DNA of 64,000 bases, taken from contig CAIOKE010000238.1 in NCBI GenBank assembly GCA_903858815.1, positions 1 through 64,000 on the forward strand. Reading direction: 5' to 3'. Source of the DNA: an uncultured Planctomycetaceae bacterium. GTDB lineage: Bacteria > Planctomycetota > Planctomycetia > Planctomycetales > Planctomycetaceae. Below, piece after piece: positions 27,001-34,938 of this stretch (positions within the stretch are counted from its first letter, which is position 1; every line of letters begins with the position of its first letter). The position numbers and the translations under genes are program-made. Below the pieces are notes generated by a model that made no database searches, was not told the DNA's origin, and was given only the letters and a program-made list of their open reading frames with translations.

Positions 27001-28015
27001 CATACGGAACCGCATTCACCGAAATCTGCCGCGCCTTGACATCCACCACCACCGTCCCCGAAATGATCTGCTTCAACACCACGGCCGCCTGCTCGGGATT
27101 CGCCAGAGTCAACGGATAGACCAGCAACTCGGGAGGACCACTGGCGGCACCCGCAGATGCCGGTATGCGACCCAGCACCAGTTCTATCAACCGCAGATTC
27201 GCCACCGTATCCGAAACCATCAACTGCGACGTCTGAGGCAACGCCTTCACCTTGCCGTACGTGCCCAGCAGCGGCTGAACTTCCAGCATCACAGCGTCCG
27301 GAAGACGGTTCTCAAGCGGAAACAACACGGTCACAAATTCAAAGCGTCCACGAGTCGCCAGTTCGGCCGGTACCACCCGCGGAATGGCACCCTCAGGCAA
27401 TCCGGCCTTCAGATCCAGACACATCAGCATCCGCTCACGACGCACCAGAGTAAACCCTTTGGTCAGTAGCCAGCCGTTCAGCAGGTCGATCGCCGCCGTC
27501 GTCGTGTACTCCTTCGAATCGGAATAACTGAAGACCCCCGGAGGTGGCGTCTCCATCACCAGAGACAAATCCGCCTCACGCGATACCCAGTCCAGAACCT
27601 CTGGCCACTTCTGAGCACGAAAGTTGAAACGCAGCTGCTTCTCACTGAACAACGCCACAAACAATCGCTGCTGATCCTCAGTCAGCAAACTGCGAAACGC
27701 GGCATCAGACTGCGACAACGCCGCCGACTTCGACGCCTCATCGGTTGCCGCTGTCAATGCCACCTGACGCTGCTCAACCAGCTGACGCATCTGTTCCGTC
27801 TGCTGCAGCGACAGATTCAATGCCGCAGCGATGCCAGGGTCAGCAAGGCGAGCAAAATCAGGCGGCACTGGCACCGGCACCGGGGCGGACGGCACAACAG
27901 CCCCACCTGCCGGAACCGGCGCTGGCTGCTGACCACAAGCAACCAGCACAACGCCCGCCAGCACCCACGTACAGGCTACACACGACACCAGCCGCGCGAA
28001 AAGAGACGTCTTCAT
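24014..28015 (-). CDS. Giant secretin N-domain repeat protein without a pore domain
   Basis: This 1333-residue exported protein has a signal peptide (LVSCVACTWVLAGVVLVACG). From about residue 130 to the end it consists of at least eleven tandem modules of 65-75 residues. Each opens with a beta strand of the form (L/R)xxYxL, then an ABC-like helix with LQxLLP, then a strand R(Q)LxVxA, then EQHxxIxKxxxQL. This is the pattern of the secretin N1/N2/N3 (KH-like) domain. A Gly-rich linker and a Val-rich low-complexity segment break the array near residues 1000-1080. The secretin pore signature (VPxLxxIPxLGxLF), present in the neighbouring GspD, is absent. It could form or extend a periplasmic ring or vestibule for the secretion channel; that role is inference. 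It is divergent from gspD. Confidence 0.85.
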   Translation of the reverse strand: MKTSLFARLVSCVACTWVLAGVVLVACGQQPAPVPAGGAVVPSAPVPVPVPPDFARLADPGIAAALNLSLQQTEQMRQLVEQRQVALTAATDEASKSAALSQSDAAFRSLLTEDQQRLFVALFSEKQLRFNFRAQKWPEVLDWVSREADLSLVMETPPPGVFSYSDSKEYTTTAAIDLLNGWLLTKGFTLVRRERMLMCLDLKAGLPEGAIPRVVPAELATRGRFEFVTVLFPLENRLPDAVMLEVQPLLGTYGKVKALPQTSQLMVSDTVANLRLIELVLGRIPASAGAASGPPELLVYPLTLANPEQAAVVLKQIISGTVVVDVKARQISVNAVPYEQSKAKTILDQLEANQGPELQPQLKLYPLTAGDSEQFLATLKLIVPDGQFRIDTASGRLVAWATAADQLKISESLQQLAPSGAAVPLELQVYPLKGSTPAAVLAVLQPLVDSSVRLTADAGGRQLFVRAPAEKQAEIRQMLEQITAGLNGTGRETRTYFVGAPNADEAQESLLAMFPDARLFIDADRKLLIATATPEQHVTIQKVTDELKGQGLDGAVAVPLIYQLKHGGAVDTQTLLQSLYTRFDGVRITANDRASRLVVVAQQHQHEEIRKLIEQLDVAPAAAEPKELAVFRLGTMDGLTAQQTLQSVLPASVVVTPDRIGRQLFVSAPASEMEAVRAKVQQMLGQSGSGGATLDTRSYWLRPFEADEAEEVLVKLLPDAIFVTDTSQEVLVATATEEQHRTVERVVQQMMVRKSTGETPEPRAYRLRTSDGTSLSNALQTLFRRADNVQISVDTQARALIAVARPEQHAVIEKLVKQLEPEAAAAPRQLELYALPGVNGITAEQLVRDVLQPLDPAAMISWDKSSQQLMISTTVAGQEAVRGVMERLQQSDPKEMDVISLRVLSAASAQNAIESLYGDSYVRTGDYPTIQADEDTQQLLLRGTKKQLQDIRVLLQKMGEPGVAAVDAVGVGGGIGGSGSGSGGGGGNVRVIPVTGDVDGAVRRIQDLWPRVRRNPLRVLQPGGAGGAGGGSGAGVVEPVVEPAAGGGSVSQCGVVDELQGAAVVEAGVAKKVVSDEVVVSGAVDELPAVVVIPGVDRITIASEDQGALDQLESIVRATFSRAGSQRGRDFSVYQLRNAGAEDVAQTLRSIYTSPAGLLAFGSVVIVPEPRLNALIVYGARLDRERIEQLLEILDTEKLPDSGRVFRTEVVEVRHADAEDIEDVIEGVYRTELSAGGSRRAIEIPAGIDSSVASVLRQINAQSSAPLLTVEAQRETNSLILKAPQNLIEEITELVRQLDESSRESRARSVRLVPLQRTNSRRVMEVLDEVLGR

Positions 28016-29059
28016 GCGGAAGCTTCTTCGAAAGGCAGGAACACACGGTGGGAAACAGACCAGCGGCAGAGTGGCTATCTTAGCCTATTGCCGCACGTAA
28101 CCCAACCTTCCATTGGGATTTCGGCCCCGAGACCTCAGCACAAAGAAGGTACCACCCCCCCAATCGGCACGGCCGTTAACGCTCGAGCCTGCCCCACGCA
28201 CACCACCGTGAGCGAACCAACGCTGGCCGCCAGTGAGGCCCTCTCGACCCCCTCGTGTTCGGACATGGGCCGATTTCCCGCAGAGACGCTGAGAGAGTTT
28301 GCTGTTTGTTGCGTTTTCTCCGCGTCTCTGCGGGAGCCTTGCCGTTCCAGGGGAGACTTCCCCCCGGGACCACCGAGCACCAGCTCGGTAACGGCCAACA
28401 CCACCCGTCAGCTTACGCTAACCGGCTTGCCTCGGGGGAGCTTGAACGCGGTGGGCGACACGGGCTGAAGCCCATGCTACGACCCCCGAGCACCAGCTCG
28501 GGGACGATGCCGAGGCGTTCTTCGCCTGGTGGTGATCAACCGACGGAATGGCTGAGCAACGGGCAAACGTGCGCCGCGGCTTTGTGTGGGCACAAGGCTG
28601 CCGGGCAGGAATGCCCGGTCTACGGTTGTCGGCCAGCAACGGCAATTGAACACGGGCAATTGACTTCGGCTCGGCAGGAGCCTCGCCCTCCCGAACAGAA
28701 CTGCCCCCTCACAACCGAAAACCGAAAACCGAAAACCTCACACCCCAACCCCCAACCCCCAACCCCCAACCCCCAACCCCCAACCCCCAACCCCCAACCC
28801 CCAACCCCCAACCCCCGTCCCGCCGTTTCTGCCGAACCGCATCGCCGTCCTGCAGCTTCTGCCGCCTGTACACTGATTTTTCGGCAGGTTTCTGCATTCG
28901 ACCACGTCCCCCCACACACGCAACGTCACGTTTTCCAACGCCCAACCAGGGGCTCGTCTAGCCCACCGTCCCCACGCTCAGATACCCTCAACCCCCTGCC
29001 CTTCGCTCGGTCTTGCCCGAGCCCCGTCGGTTTTATGCCCGGTTCCGGAATCCTGCCCC
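28016..29059. repeat. Divergent promoter region packed with repeats between the two secretin-family genes
   Basis: This 1044-bp gap separates the minus-strand repeat protein from plus-strand gspD and should hold both promoters, though none is clear. It contains a 13-bp inverted repeat (28277-28289 with 28322-28334, CCCGCAGAGACGC). There are inverted hairpin-repeat fragments at 28359-28395, 28487-28506 and 28663-28696. The GGCTGAAGCCCATGCTACGA word is at 28463-28482, and the CCGGGCAGGAATGCCCGG hairpin near 28600-28617. Three CCGAAAA heptamers are at 28715-28735 and ten perfect AACCCCC heptamers at 28747-28816. Open frames across it are low-complexity and not supported. Confidence 0.75.
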
Positions 29060-32000
29060 ATGCCGTCGTTTCCTTCACTGCTGCTGACCTCGCTGGTCTG
29101 GCTGGTCACCGCACCCCTGCACAACTGCCTCGCGGCACAGGATACCAACACGCTCCGCGCGTACCCCGTCGCCCCCGGTCGAGCTGCCGAAGCACAACGC
29201 ATGCTCACAGAACTCGCCGGGCCAGATGCCACACATGCCAACATCACCGTCAACGACGATCAACACGAGCTGCTGATTGACGGTCCTCCAGAACTGCACG
29301 CACTTGCCAAACAACTGCTGCAACAGCTGGAACAACTGCCCGAAACACCCGCTGCGGACACATCACCCCGCAGAACAGCCGCCCGAAAACTGCCCCTCAC
29401 ACCCGCCGAACCACCCGTCCTGCGCACCTACCTGACCCGACCCGGACAGGCCCGCTCTGTCGTTAATACCGCCAAACGCGCCGCCGGAAACGATGCCCGC
29501 GTCACCGTCGCACCAACCAACGACAGACTCTTCATCTCTGCCACGAACACCGCTCACAAACAACTGGCCACCCTGCCCTCACTGCAGCTCCTGGCCGACG
29601 AGACCACCCCACAAATCACCACCCCACAAGCCACCACCCCACAAGCCGCAACCTCACAACCTGCCATCCCCCAGCGCACGACCTCACAACGCAGTCTCAG
29701 TCTGCAGACCATCACCCCTGATGAAGCCCTCCACGCACTGAACACCATGCTGGGAAACAGTCTGCGACGGAACGGCAGTCAGTGGAGCGTGCAGAAAGGT
29801 CGCTCGCGCCGCGCAGTCCTGACAATTCGACCGGATGACAACGCCATTACCGTCTCAGGCGATCCCCAGCTCAGCAGTCAAATGCTGCGACTGCTCGCAC
29901 ACCTCGATGCCGCCAGTGACACTGAAGAAGCCGATACCATTCACTTCGTCAGCCTGTCGCAGATGGAACCGGCGGTCGTCGAACGAGCCGTCCGACTGTG
30001 GCAACAGGCGACAACTCAGTCGCCCGCAACTGACGAAGCTGCCCAACCTTCTCCTTCCGAGATGCCGGAGCTGCCCGCCCTGCCCGATCAGGGCAGCACA
30101 CGCCGCCCCGCCCGGCCGCTCCGCCTCGCCTCCTTGACGTCACCGCAGGAACCTACTGCAGCCACCGACGAACCAGCCACCGCCGACCCGAACACCACGG
30201 ACACAGCCACCGGACAACCACGTCGCGAAGATTCACTCCGTCGCCCGTCGGCCGACGTGCGAGTCGAAGCGCTGCCGGACCTCGACGTGATGATCCTGCG
30301 AGGTCGCGATCCGGATGTCGAAGAACTGGCCCGCATTATTCAGGAAATCGAACGACTCAGCACCGAAACAACTCCCGCCATCGAGATCGTCTATTTGCAG
30401 CAGGTTCGAGGAGAAAGCCTGAACGAACTGATCGAAGAGGTACTGGAAGACCTGACAGGACCCCTGCAGGGGCAGGTCACCATCACCCCTTTGATCAAGC
30501 CCAATGCCCTGCTGCTGATCGGCTGGGGTGAAGCGGTCAAAGCCGCCAAAGAGCTGGCCCAGCGACTGGATGAATCCGTCGCCCCGGAAACGCAGCTGGA
30601 AGTCTTCCGCCTGCGCCGGGCCGCCGCCACGGCCGTGGAAGCCACGATCGCAGAATTCCTCAATAGCCGCGGCGGACTCGGACCGGAAGTCACTGTGACG
30701 GCCGATAGTCGCACCAATTCACTGCTGGTCAATGCCGCCCCGCGGGATCTGGCCGAAGTTCGACTGCTGGTGGAACAACTGGACGTCGACAGCAGTGAAT
30801 CCGTCAATCAGGTCCGCATCGTCGTGCTGAAAAACGCACTCGCACTGGATGTCTCCACCACGCTCAATGCCGCACTGCTGGCAGCTCGTGGCGGTGGGAC
30901 CGGAGCTGCAGCGGGACGCAACGCGGCACTGGAACTGCTGCTGACTCAACCGGATGGCAGCCGACTGGCCGCCTCAGGCATGCTGGAAGATGTTCGTATC
31001 ACGGCCGATGCCCGCACCAATCGACTGTTTCTGACAGGACCGGCCGAAAGCCTCGACCTGCTGGAACAGCTGATCGGCGAACTGGACGAGACGCCGGCTG
31101 CTGCCGCTCAGATCAAAGTCTTTCAGGTCACCAACGGCGATGCCAGTGAACTTGTGCAGGTGCTCAGGTCACTGTTCCCCGAAGGTGGCGTCTCTACTGT
31201 GCCACAACTGCCATCCGCAGCCGACGAAACTGCACTGGTTCCCGTGCGGTTTTCTGTTGACATTCGTACCAACAGCATTATCGCCACCGGCAGCTCGGGA
31301 GATCTGCGGATCATCGAAGTCCTGCTGCTCAGACTGGACGAAGCCGGGACACAGGAACGCATCAACAAAGTCCTGCGATTGAAGAATTCGCCCGCACTGG
31401 ATGTCGCCAACGCTGTCAACAATTTCCTGCGCAGTGAACGCACTGTCGCCCTGTCAGCACCCGGACGACAAAACCCCTTCGCTCAGATCGAATCAGAAGT
31501 CGTGGTCGTTCCGGAACCCGTTGGCAATGCCCTGATCATCAGTGCCACACCGCGGTACTTTGATCAGATTCTGGAACTGGTTGAAGGCCTCGATGCACAG
31601 CCACCGCAGGTGATGATTCAGGTGATCCTCGCCGAAGTGGAACTGGACAATCTGCAGGAATTCGGTGTCGAGCTGGGGTTGCAGGATTCACTGCTGTTTG
31701 ACCGCAGTGTGCTCAGTAATGTGGTCAATCCGGCAGCCGCCACAGTCAACCCGGGATTCAATTTCAACAACCAGTCACTGGGCAATTCCGGGTCCGCCGC
31801 ATCAATGGCCGGTAAAGGCAAAGTGGGCGGGCAGGCACTGTCGCATTTCAGTCTGGGACGAACCAGTGGCGACACGGAATATGGCGGACTTGTGCTGTCG
31901 GCCAGCAGTGAGAATATCAGTGTGCTGCTGCGAGCTATGAATCAGTCACGCACCATGGAAATTCTCAGCCGACCGCAGGTGATGACACTGGACAATCAGC

Positions 32001-32863
32001 CCGCCTTCATTCAGGTGGGGGAACGAGTCCCCCGCATCACAGGAACCTCCATCAACCAGGTCGGGCAGGTGAACAGTGTGGCCCTCGAGAATGTGGGTCT
32101 GATTCTGGGAGTGACTCCGCGGATCAGTCCCGAGGGCATGGTGGTGATGGAAATTGACGCAGAGAAATCGGATGTCGGACCGGAGATCGAAGGCATCCCC
32201 GTGTCGGTGTCCAGTCAGGGCCAGGTGATTCGATCGCCGCGAGTCAATATCACGACGGCCCAGACGACCGTCAGTGCCGCCAGCGGACAGACGATCGTGA
32301 TTGGCGGGCTGATCACCACAGACAATCGCAGTATCTCGCGACGCGTTCCGTATCTCAGCGACATCCCGTTGCTGGGACAGCTGTTTCGCTACGACTCCAG
32401 TTCCAATAATCGCCGCGAGCTGTTGATTATTCTGACCCCGCATGTCGTGCGTGGACCGGAAGAAGCCGAGTTGTTGAAGCAGATGGAAATGTCCCGCATG
32501 TCATGGATCTCATCCGACATTTTCGACTGGATGAATCCCCAGACTCCGATCAGCGGAGGTTTGGACAGCGACGAGGTACCCACGATATATCCGGACAGAA
32601 CCCCGGCTGCCGGCAGTCTGCCGAAACCCACACCGGCAGAACCCACGCCAGCGGTTCCCCCGGTACCAGCCGGCACCGTCCCGCAGGCAACCAGCACGGG
32701 TGCACCCGTCAAAGCCGTCGTACCGGAATGGAAGATCGAACAGACAACCGCCGAAACCCGCCCCTCCGCCGTGCGTCAACTCTCCTGGAAAAAACAAAAC
32801 CAAACCGCCGTGAAACCCGCCACCCGCAACCCGACCAGCAATCAACGCACCCCCCGCCCCTAA
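29060..32863 (+). CDS. gspD: Type II secretion outer-membrane secretin GspD, greatly enlarged
   Basis: This 1267-residue secretin is about twice the usual length. A signal peptide (MPSFPSLLLTSLVWLVTAP) is followed by several N-type domains with low-complexity linkers, including a TTPQATTPQAATSQ stretch at about 180-205 and a Pro/Thr/Asp-rich linker near 335-395. Canonical N1-N3 modules follow, such as IEIVYLQQVRGESLNELIEE. The pore domain covers about 850-1140, with VMIQVILAEVELDNLQEFGV, RTMEILSRPQVMTLDNQPAF, VGERVPRITG and the diagnostic RVPYLSDIPLLGQLFRY followed by ELLIILTPHVVR. The last 110 residues are Pro/Thr-rich. It forms the outer-membrane gate of the secretion system encoded at 11.6-22 kb. 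Confidence 0.94.
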   Translation: MPSFPSLLLTSLVWLVTAPLHNCLAAQDTNTLRAYPVAPGRAAEAQRMLTELAGPDATHANITVNDDQHELLIDGPPELHALAKQLLQQLEQLPETPAADTSPRRTAARKLPLTPAEPPVLRTYLTRPGQARSVVNTAKRAAGNDARVTVAPTNDRLFISATNTAHKQLATLPSLQLLADETTPQITTPQATTPQAATSQPAIPQRTTSQRSLSLQTITPDEALHALNTMLGNSLRRNGSQWSVQKGRSRRAVLTIRPDDNAITVSGDPQLSSQMLRLLAHLDAASDTEEADTIHFVSLSQMEPAVVERAVRLWQQATTQSPATDEAAQPSPSEMPELPALPDQGSTRRPARPLRLASLTSPQEPTAATDEPATADPNTTDTATGQPRREDSLRRPSADVRVEALPDLDVMILRGRDPDVEELARIIQEIERLSTETTPAIEIVYLQQVRGESLNELIEEVLEDLTGPLQGQVTITPLIKPNALLLIGWGEAVKAAKELAQRLDESVAPETQLEVFRLRRAAATAVEATIAEFLNSRGGLGPEVTVTADSRTNSLLVNAAPRDLAEVRLLVEQLDVDSSESVNQVRIVVLKNALALDVSTTLNAALLAARGGGTGAAAGRNAALELLLTQPDGSRLAASGMLEDVRITADARTNRLFLTGPAESLDLLEQLIGELDETPAAAAQIKVFQVTNGDASELVQVLRSLFPEGGVSTVPQLPSAADETALVPVRFSVDIRTNSIIATGSSGDLRIIEVLLLRLDEAGTQERINKVLRLKNSPALDVANAVNNFLRSERTVALSAPGRQNPFAQIESEVVVVPEPVGNALIISATPRYFDQILELVEGLDAQPPQVMIQVILAEVELDNLQEFGVELGLQDSLLFDRSVLSNVVNPAAATVNPGFNFNNQSLGNSGSAASMAGKGKVGGQALSHFSLGRTSGDTEYGGLVLSASSENISVLLRAMNQSRTMEILSRPQVMTLDNQPAFIQVGERVPRITGTSINQVGQVNSVALENVGLILGVTPRISPEGMVVMEIDAEKSDVGPEIEGIPVSVSSQGQVIRSPRVNITTAQTTVSAASGQTIVIGGLITTDNRSISRRVPYLSDIPLLGQLFRYDSSSNNRRELLIILTPHVVRGPEEAELLKQMEMSRMSWISSDIFDWMNPQTPISGGLDSDEVPTIYPDRTPAAGSLPKPTPAEPTPAVPPVPAGTVPQATSTGAPVKAVVPEWKIEQTTAETRPSAVRQLSWKKQNQTAVKPATRNPTSNQRTPRP

Positions 32864-32998
32864 CCCCCATCAAACCTCAAGCCTCAAGCCTCAAACCTCA
32901 AACCTCAAACCTCAAACCTCAAACCTCAAACCTCAAACCGACACCCGAAACCCGAAACCCCACCCCCCACCCCCCACCCCCCAACCCGGACCTCCCCA
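32864..32998. repeat. Tandem heptamer arrays after gspD
   Basis: Three successive arrays share a 7-bp period: nine CTCAA(A/G)C units at 32876-32938, two ACCCGAA units at 32943-32956 and three ACCCCCC units at 32962-32982. They fill almost the whole gap before the lipoprotein gene. The units are C-rich on the coding strand of gspD, like the AACCCCC array upstream of that gene. Confidence 0.85.
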
Positions 32999-33028
32999 GT
33001 GACTGTCTTTCCCCCATCACCATCGCGG

Positions 33029-34099
33029 ATGTTTCTGCATTGTGTCCTGCTGCTGCAGATGCTGGTTCTGCCGGGCTGCATGCTGGGCAGTGGTGTGGGC
33101 AGTCTGTGGGCCGATCGTGAGCCTGAGTATCAGACGCCGCGGCAGATGGTCCCGGTGTGGTCGGATACGGTGCTGCATCAGTCGGGGGAACCGGCCACTC
33201 GAGGAGTCGGTGGGCGGATCATGTTTTATGGTCTGGACAAGCACAAAGCGGTTCGATCAGCAGGAACGCTGGTTGTCTATGCGTGGGACGACAGTCAGGG
33301 GATGCAGGAACGCAGTCCGGATCGCAAATTTGTATTTCCGACGGAAGATCTGCAGCAGCACTACAGTCAGTCGCGGCTGGGGCATTCCTACAGTTTCTGG
33401 TTGCCGTGGGATGCGGCGGGCGGGCAGCTGACGCATCTGACGCTGATCACGCGATTTGTCAGTACGGACGGAGCGGAACTGACCTCGTCACCGGCTCATG
33501 TGGTCTTGCCGGGCCCGGGGGATGGAGTGCCGTTTTATCAGTCACTGGCCAGGTCGCGGCGTCTGCCCGAGGCTGCTGAGGACGATCGCCGGAGGGATGT
33601 TGAGGAGGGCAGGCTGTCGGCTGCTGTGGTTGCTGATACTGAGCGAATGGCTGATCAGCAGACCGAGCTGCAGGCGGGAGAAGTGGAACCACCGGTGATG
33701 CGACGGGGGCGAGTGCTTGGCCCGCGAGCACCGCGGCGAGCAGCTCTGGAGATACCAGTCAGTCCGCAGTTTCTGACGCGGCATGCCGGAGTCACAGCGG
33801 GGGTAGTGGCGTTGGACGATCAGCCGCGATTGCCTGGGATGTTGCAGGCACCACCGCCGCAGGTCACCGAACCGGTGATCAGGGATTCCGCTGTGGCCCC
33901 CGCGTCTTATGAGCGGGTCGAGGAGCAGTGGGATCCACAGTCAGCTGATTCTGAACCGACTGAATCCCTGGTTCCAGCAGCAGCAGCAGTTCGATCTTCT
34001 GACGGTCTTCGTCGGAAGGCACCGCTCCGCGGACAATGGCCGACCGCTCTGCCGACGACACCTCGACAGACATTCCGGCGGTTTGCAGATAATCCGTGA
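33029..34099 (+). CDS. Putative lipoprotein, unknown function, with a 3' end antisense to the BON-domain gene
   Basis: This 356-residue protein starts at the ATG at 33029, which opens a lipoprotein signal (MFLHCVLLLQMLVLPGC, lipobox LPGC). A GTG 10 codons earlier (32999) is possible; neither has a good ribosome-binding site. The mature N-terminal 160 residues look folded (GRIMFYGLDKHKAVRSAGTL, HSYSFWLPWDAAGG, LTLITRFVSTDGAE) and occur beside secretin genes in this locus. The second half is charged and low-complexity. The last 73 codons (33879-34099) lie exactly opposite the BON domain of the convergent gene, so they may be a non-native tail produced by loss of an earlier stop. Function is unknown; an outer-membrane accessory role near GspD is inference. 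Confidence 0.7.
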   Translation: MFLHCVLLLQMLVLPGCMLGSGVGSLWADREPEYQTPRQMVPVWSDTVLHQSGEPATRGVGGRIMFYGLDKHKAVRSAGTLVVYAWDDSQGMQERSPDRKFVFPTEDLQQHYSQSRLGHSYSFWLPWDAAGGQLTHLTLITRFVSTDGAELTSSPAHVVLPGPGDGVPFYQSLARSRRLPEAAEDDRRRDVEEGRLSAAVVADTERMADQQTELQAGEVEPPVMRRGRVLGPRAPRRAALEIPVSPQFLTRHAGVTAGVVALDDQPRLPGMLQAPPPQVTEPVIRDSAVAPASYERVEEQWDPQSADSEPTESLVPAAAAVRSSDGLRRKAPLRGQWPTALPTTPRQTFRRFADNP

Positions 34100-34613
34100 C
34101 GGACGGGGTCAGAGGTCTTGAGCGTCGGTTGCGGATGGATGTTGCGGACGAGCTGAGTTCGGCAGCGGGAGTCAGGCGTTCAGCATACAACCCAGCCACG
34201 CGTGGGATTCGCGGTCGATTAACGGGTGGTCGCGCTTCGGTGATGCCCACAGCCGACTGGACAGCCGTTTGTGCTGCCCCGCTGCGACCCACGAAATCGG
34301 CCGCCGCATCGGCTGCGGTTGTTCCTCCAACGAATCCCCCGGCCTCCCGTTCTTCCCGCAGAAACCGCTGCGGGACCATCGACTGTGCAGCCGCCCCGGT
34401 GCCGGCTGCTCCGCCTGAGCGACCGACCGCTGACCCTGCGCTGCCGGACGTGGCGGAAGCCGCATTGGACCGCCCCGCCAGCCGTTCATTGCGATTACTG
34501 ATGGACCCACCGACCGTTCGCTGCCCGAACAGCCCCTGAGCACAGCAATCCGAGCTGAATCCGGCCACCCACGCCAACATCAGTCCAGCAACACACAGCG
34601 TCCGCGACCCCAT
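33879..34613 (-). CDS. Exported BON-domain protein
   Basis: This 244-residue protein starts at the ATG at 34613, where a signal peptide begins (RTLCVAGLMLAWVAGFSSDC). The frame is open far upstream, but that part includes repeat and transposon DNA and is not protein-like. The middle is Gly/Ala/Ser/Arg-rich and probably disordered. The C-terminal 65 residues form a BON domain (LTPSVTDYLQTAGMSVEVSS, AIVRGAVPSDEDRQKIELLL, LEPGIQSVQNQL). BON domains bind phospholipid or peptidoglycan-associated partners and also occur in secretin-related proteins. Its last 221 bp overlap the convergent lipoprotein gene. Confidence 0.78.
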   Translation of the reverse strand: MGSRTLCVAGLMLAWVAGFSSDCCAQGLFGQRTVGGSISNRNERLAGRSNAASATSGSAGSAVGRSGGAAGTGAAAQSMVPQRFLREEREAGGFVGGTTAADAAADFVGRSGAAQTAVQSAVGITEARPPVNRPRIPRVAGLYAERLTPAAELSSSATSIRNRRSRPLTPSVTDYLQTAGMSVEVSSAERSAIVRGAVPSDEDRQKIELLLLLEPGIQSVQNQLTVDPTAPRPAHKTRGPQRNP

Positions 34614-34936
34614 CACAGTTCCCCCGCCCACCCCAACACTGGTTTTGCACGCCCCTGCCGAACTATTTTCGACCTCCCCGCCACCCCAATCCGACATTTT
34701 GTCCCCCCCCTCCGCCTCTTTTGCTCCCCCGAACCACCCCTTCCCCGGGCCCCCCGAGCACCAGCTCGGGTCCGGCATCCACGCCCCTGCGGCACGGCAG
34801 CAGCCTCGCCCTCCCAAGGGGGCCGTCACCGAAAACCGAAAACCACTCCCCAAATTGCACGCCACCGGGAACCTCTGCCTTTGGGAAGTCTTCAAATTCC
34901 CCTCAGCTAACCACTCCGACCTGACACCGGCAACAG
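34614..34936. repeat. Intergenic region with inverted hairpin repeat, left of the defence island
   Basis: A C/T-rich leader upstream of the BON gene is followed by an inverted copy of the dispersed repeat at 34746-34824 (CCCGAGC-ACCA-GCTCGGG hairpin, then CAGCCTCGCCCTCCC). Two CCGAAAA heptamers lie at 34829-34842. This is the last place where either repeat class was seen; none was found in the remaining 29 kb. Confidence 0.7.
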
Positions 34937-34938
34937 GT

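Noticed and set aside
28747-28816. Possible CRISPR-like array
   Set aside because: The 7-bp units are contiguous with no spacers; no cas genes are in the window.
28255-29280. Plus-strand frame of 341 codons before gspD
   Set aside because: It runs through heptamer and hairpin repeats, giving PNPQPPT-type low complexity, and overlaps the gspD start in another frame.
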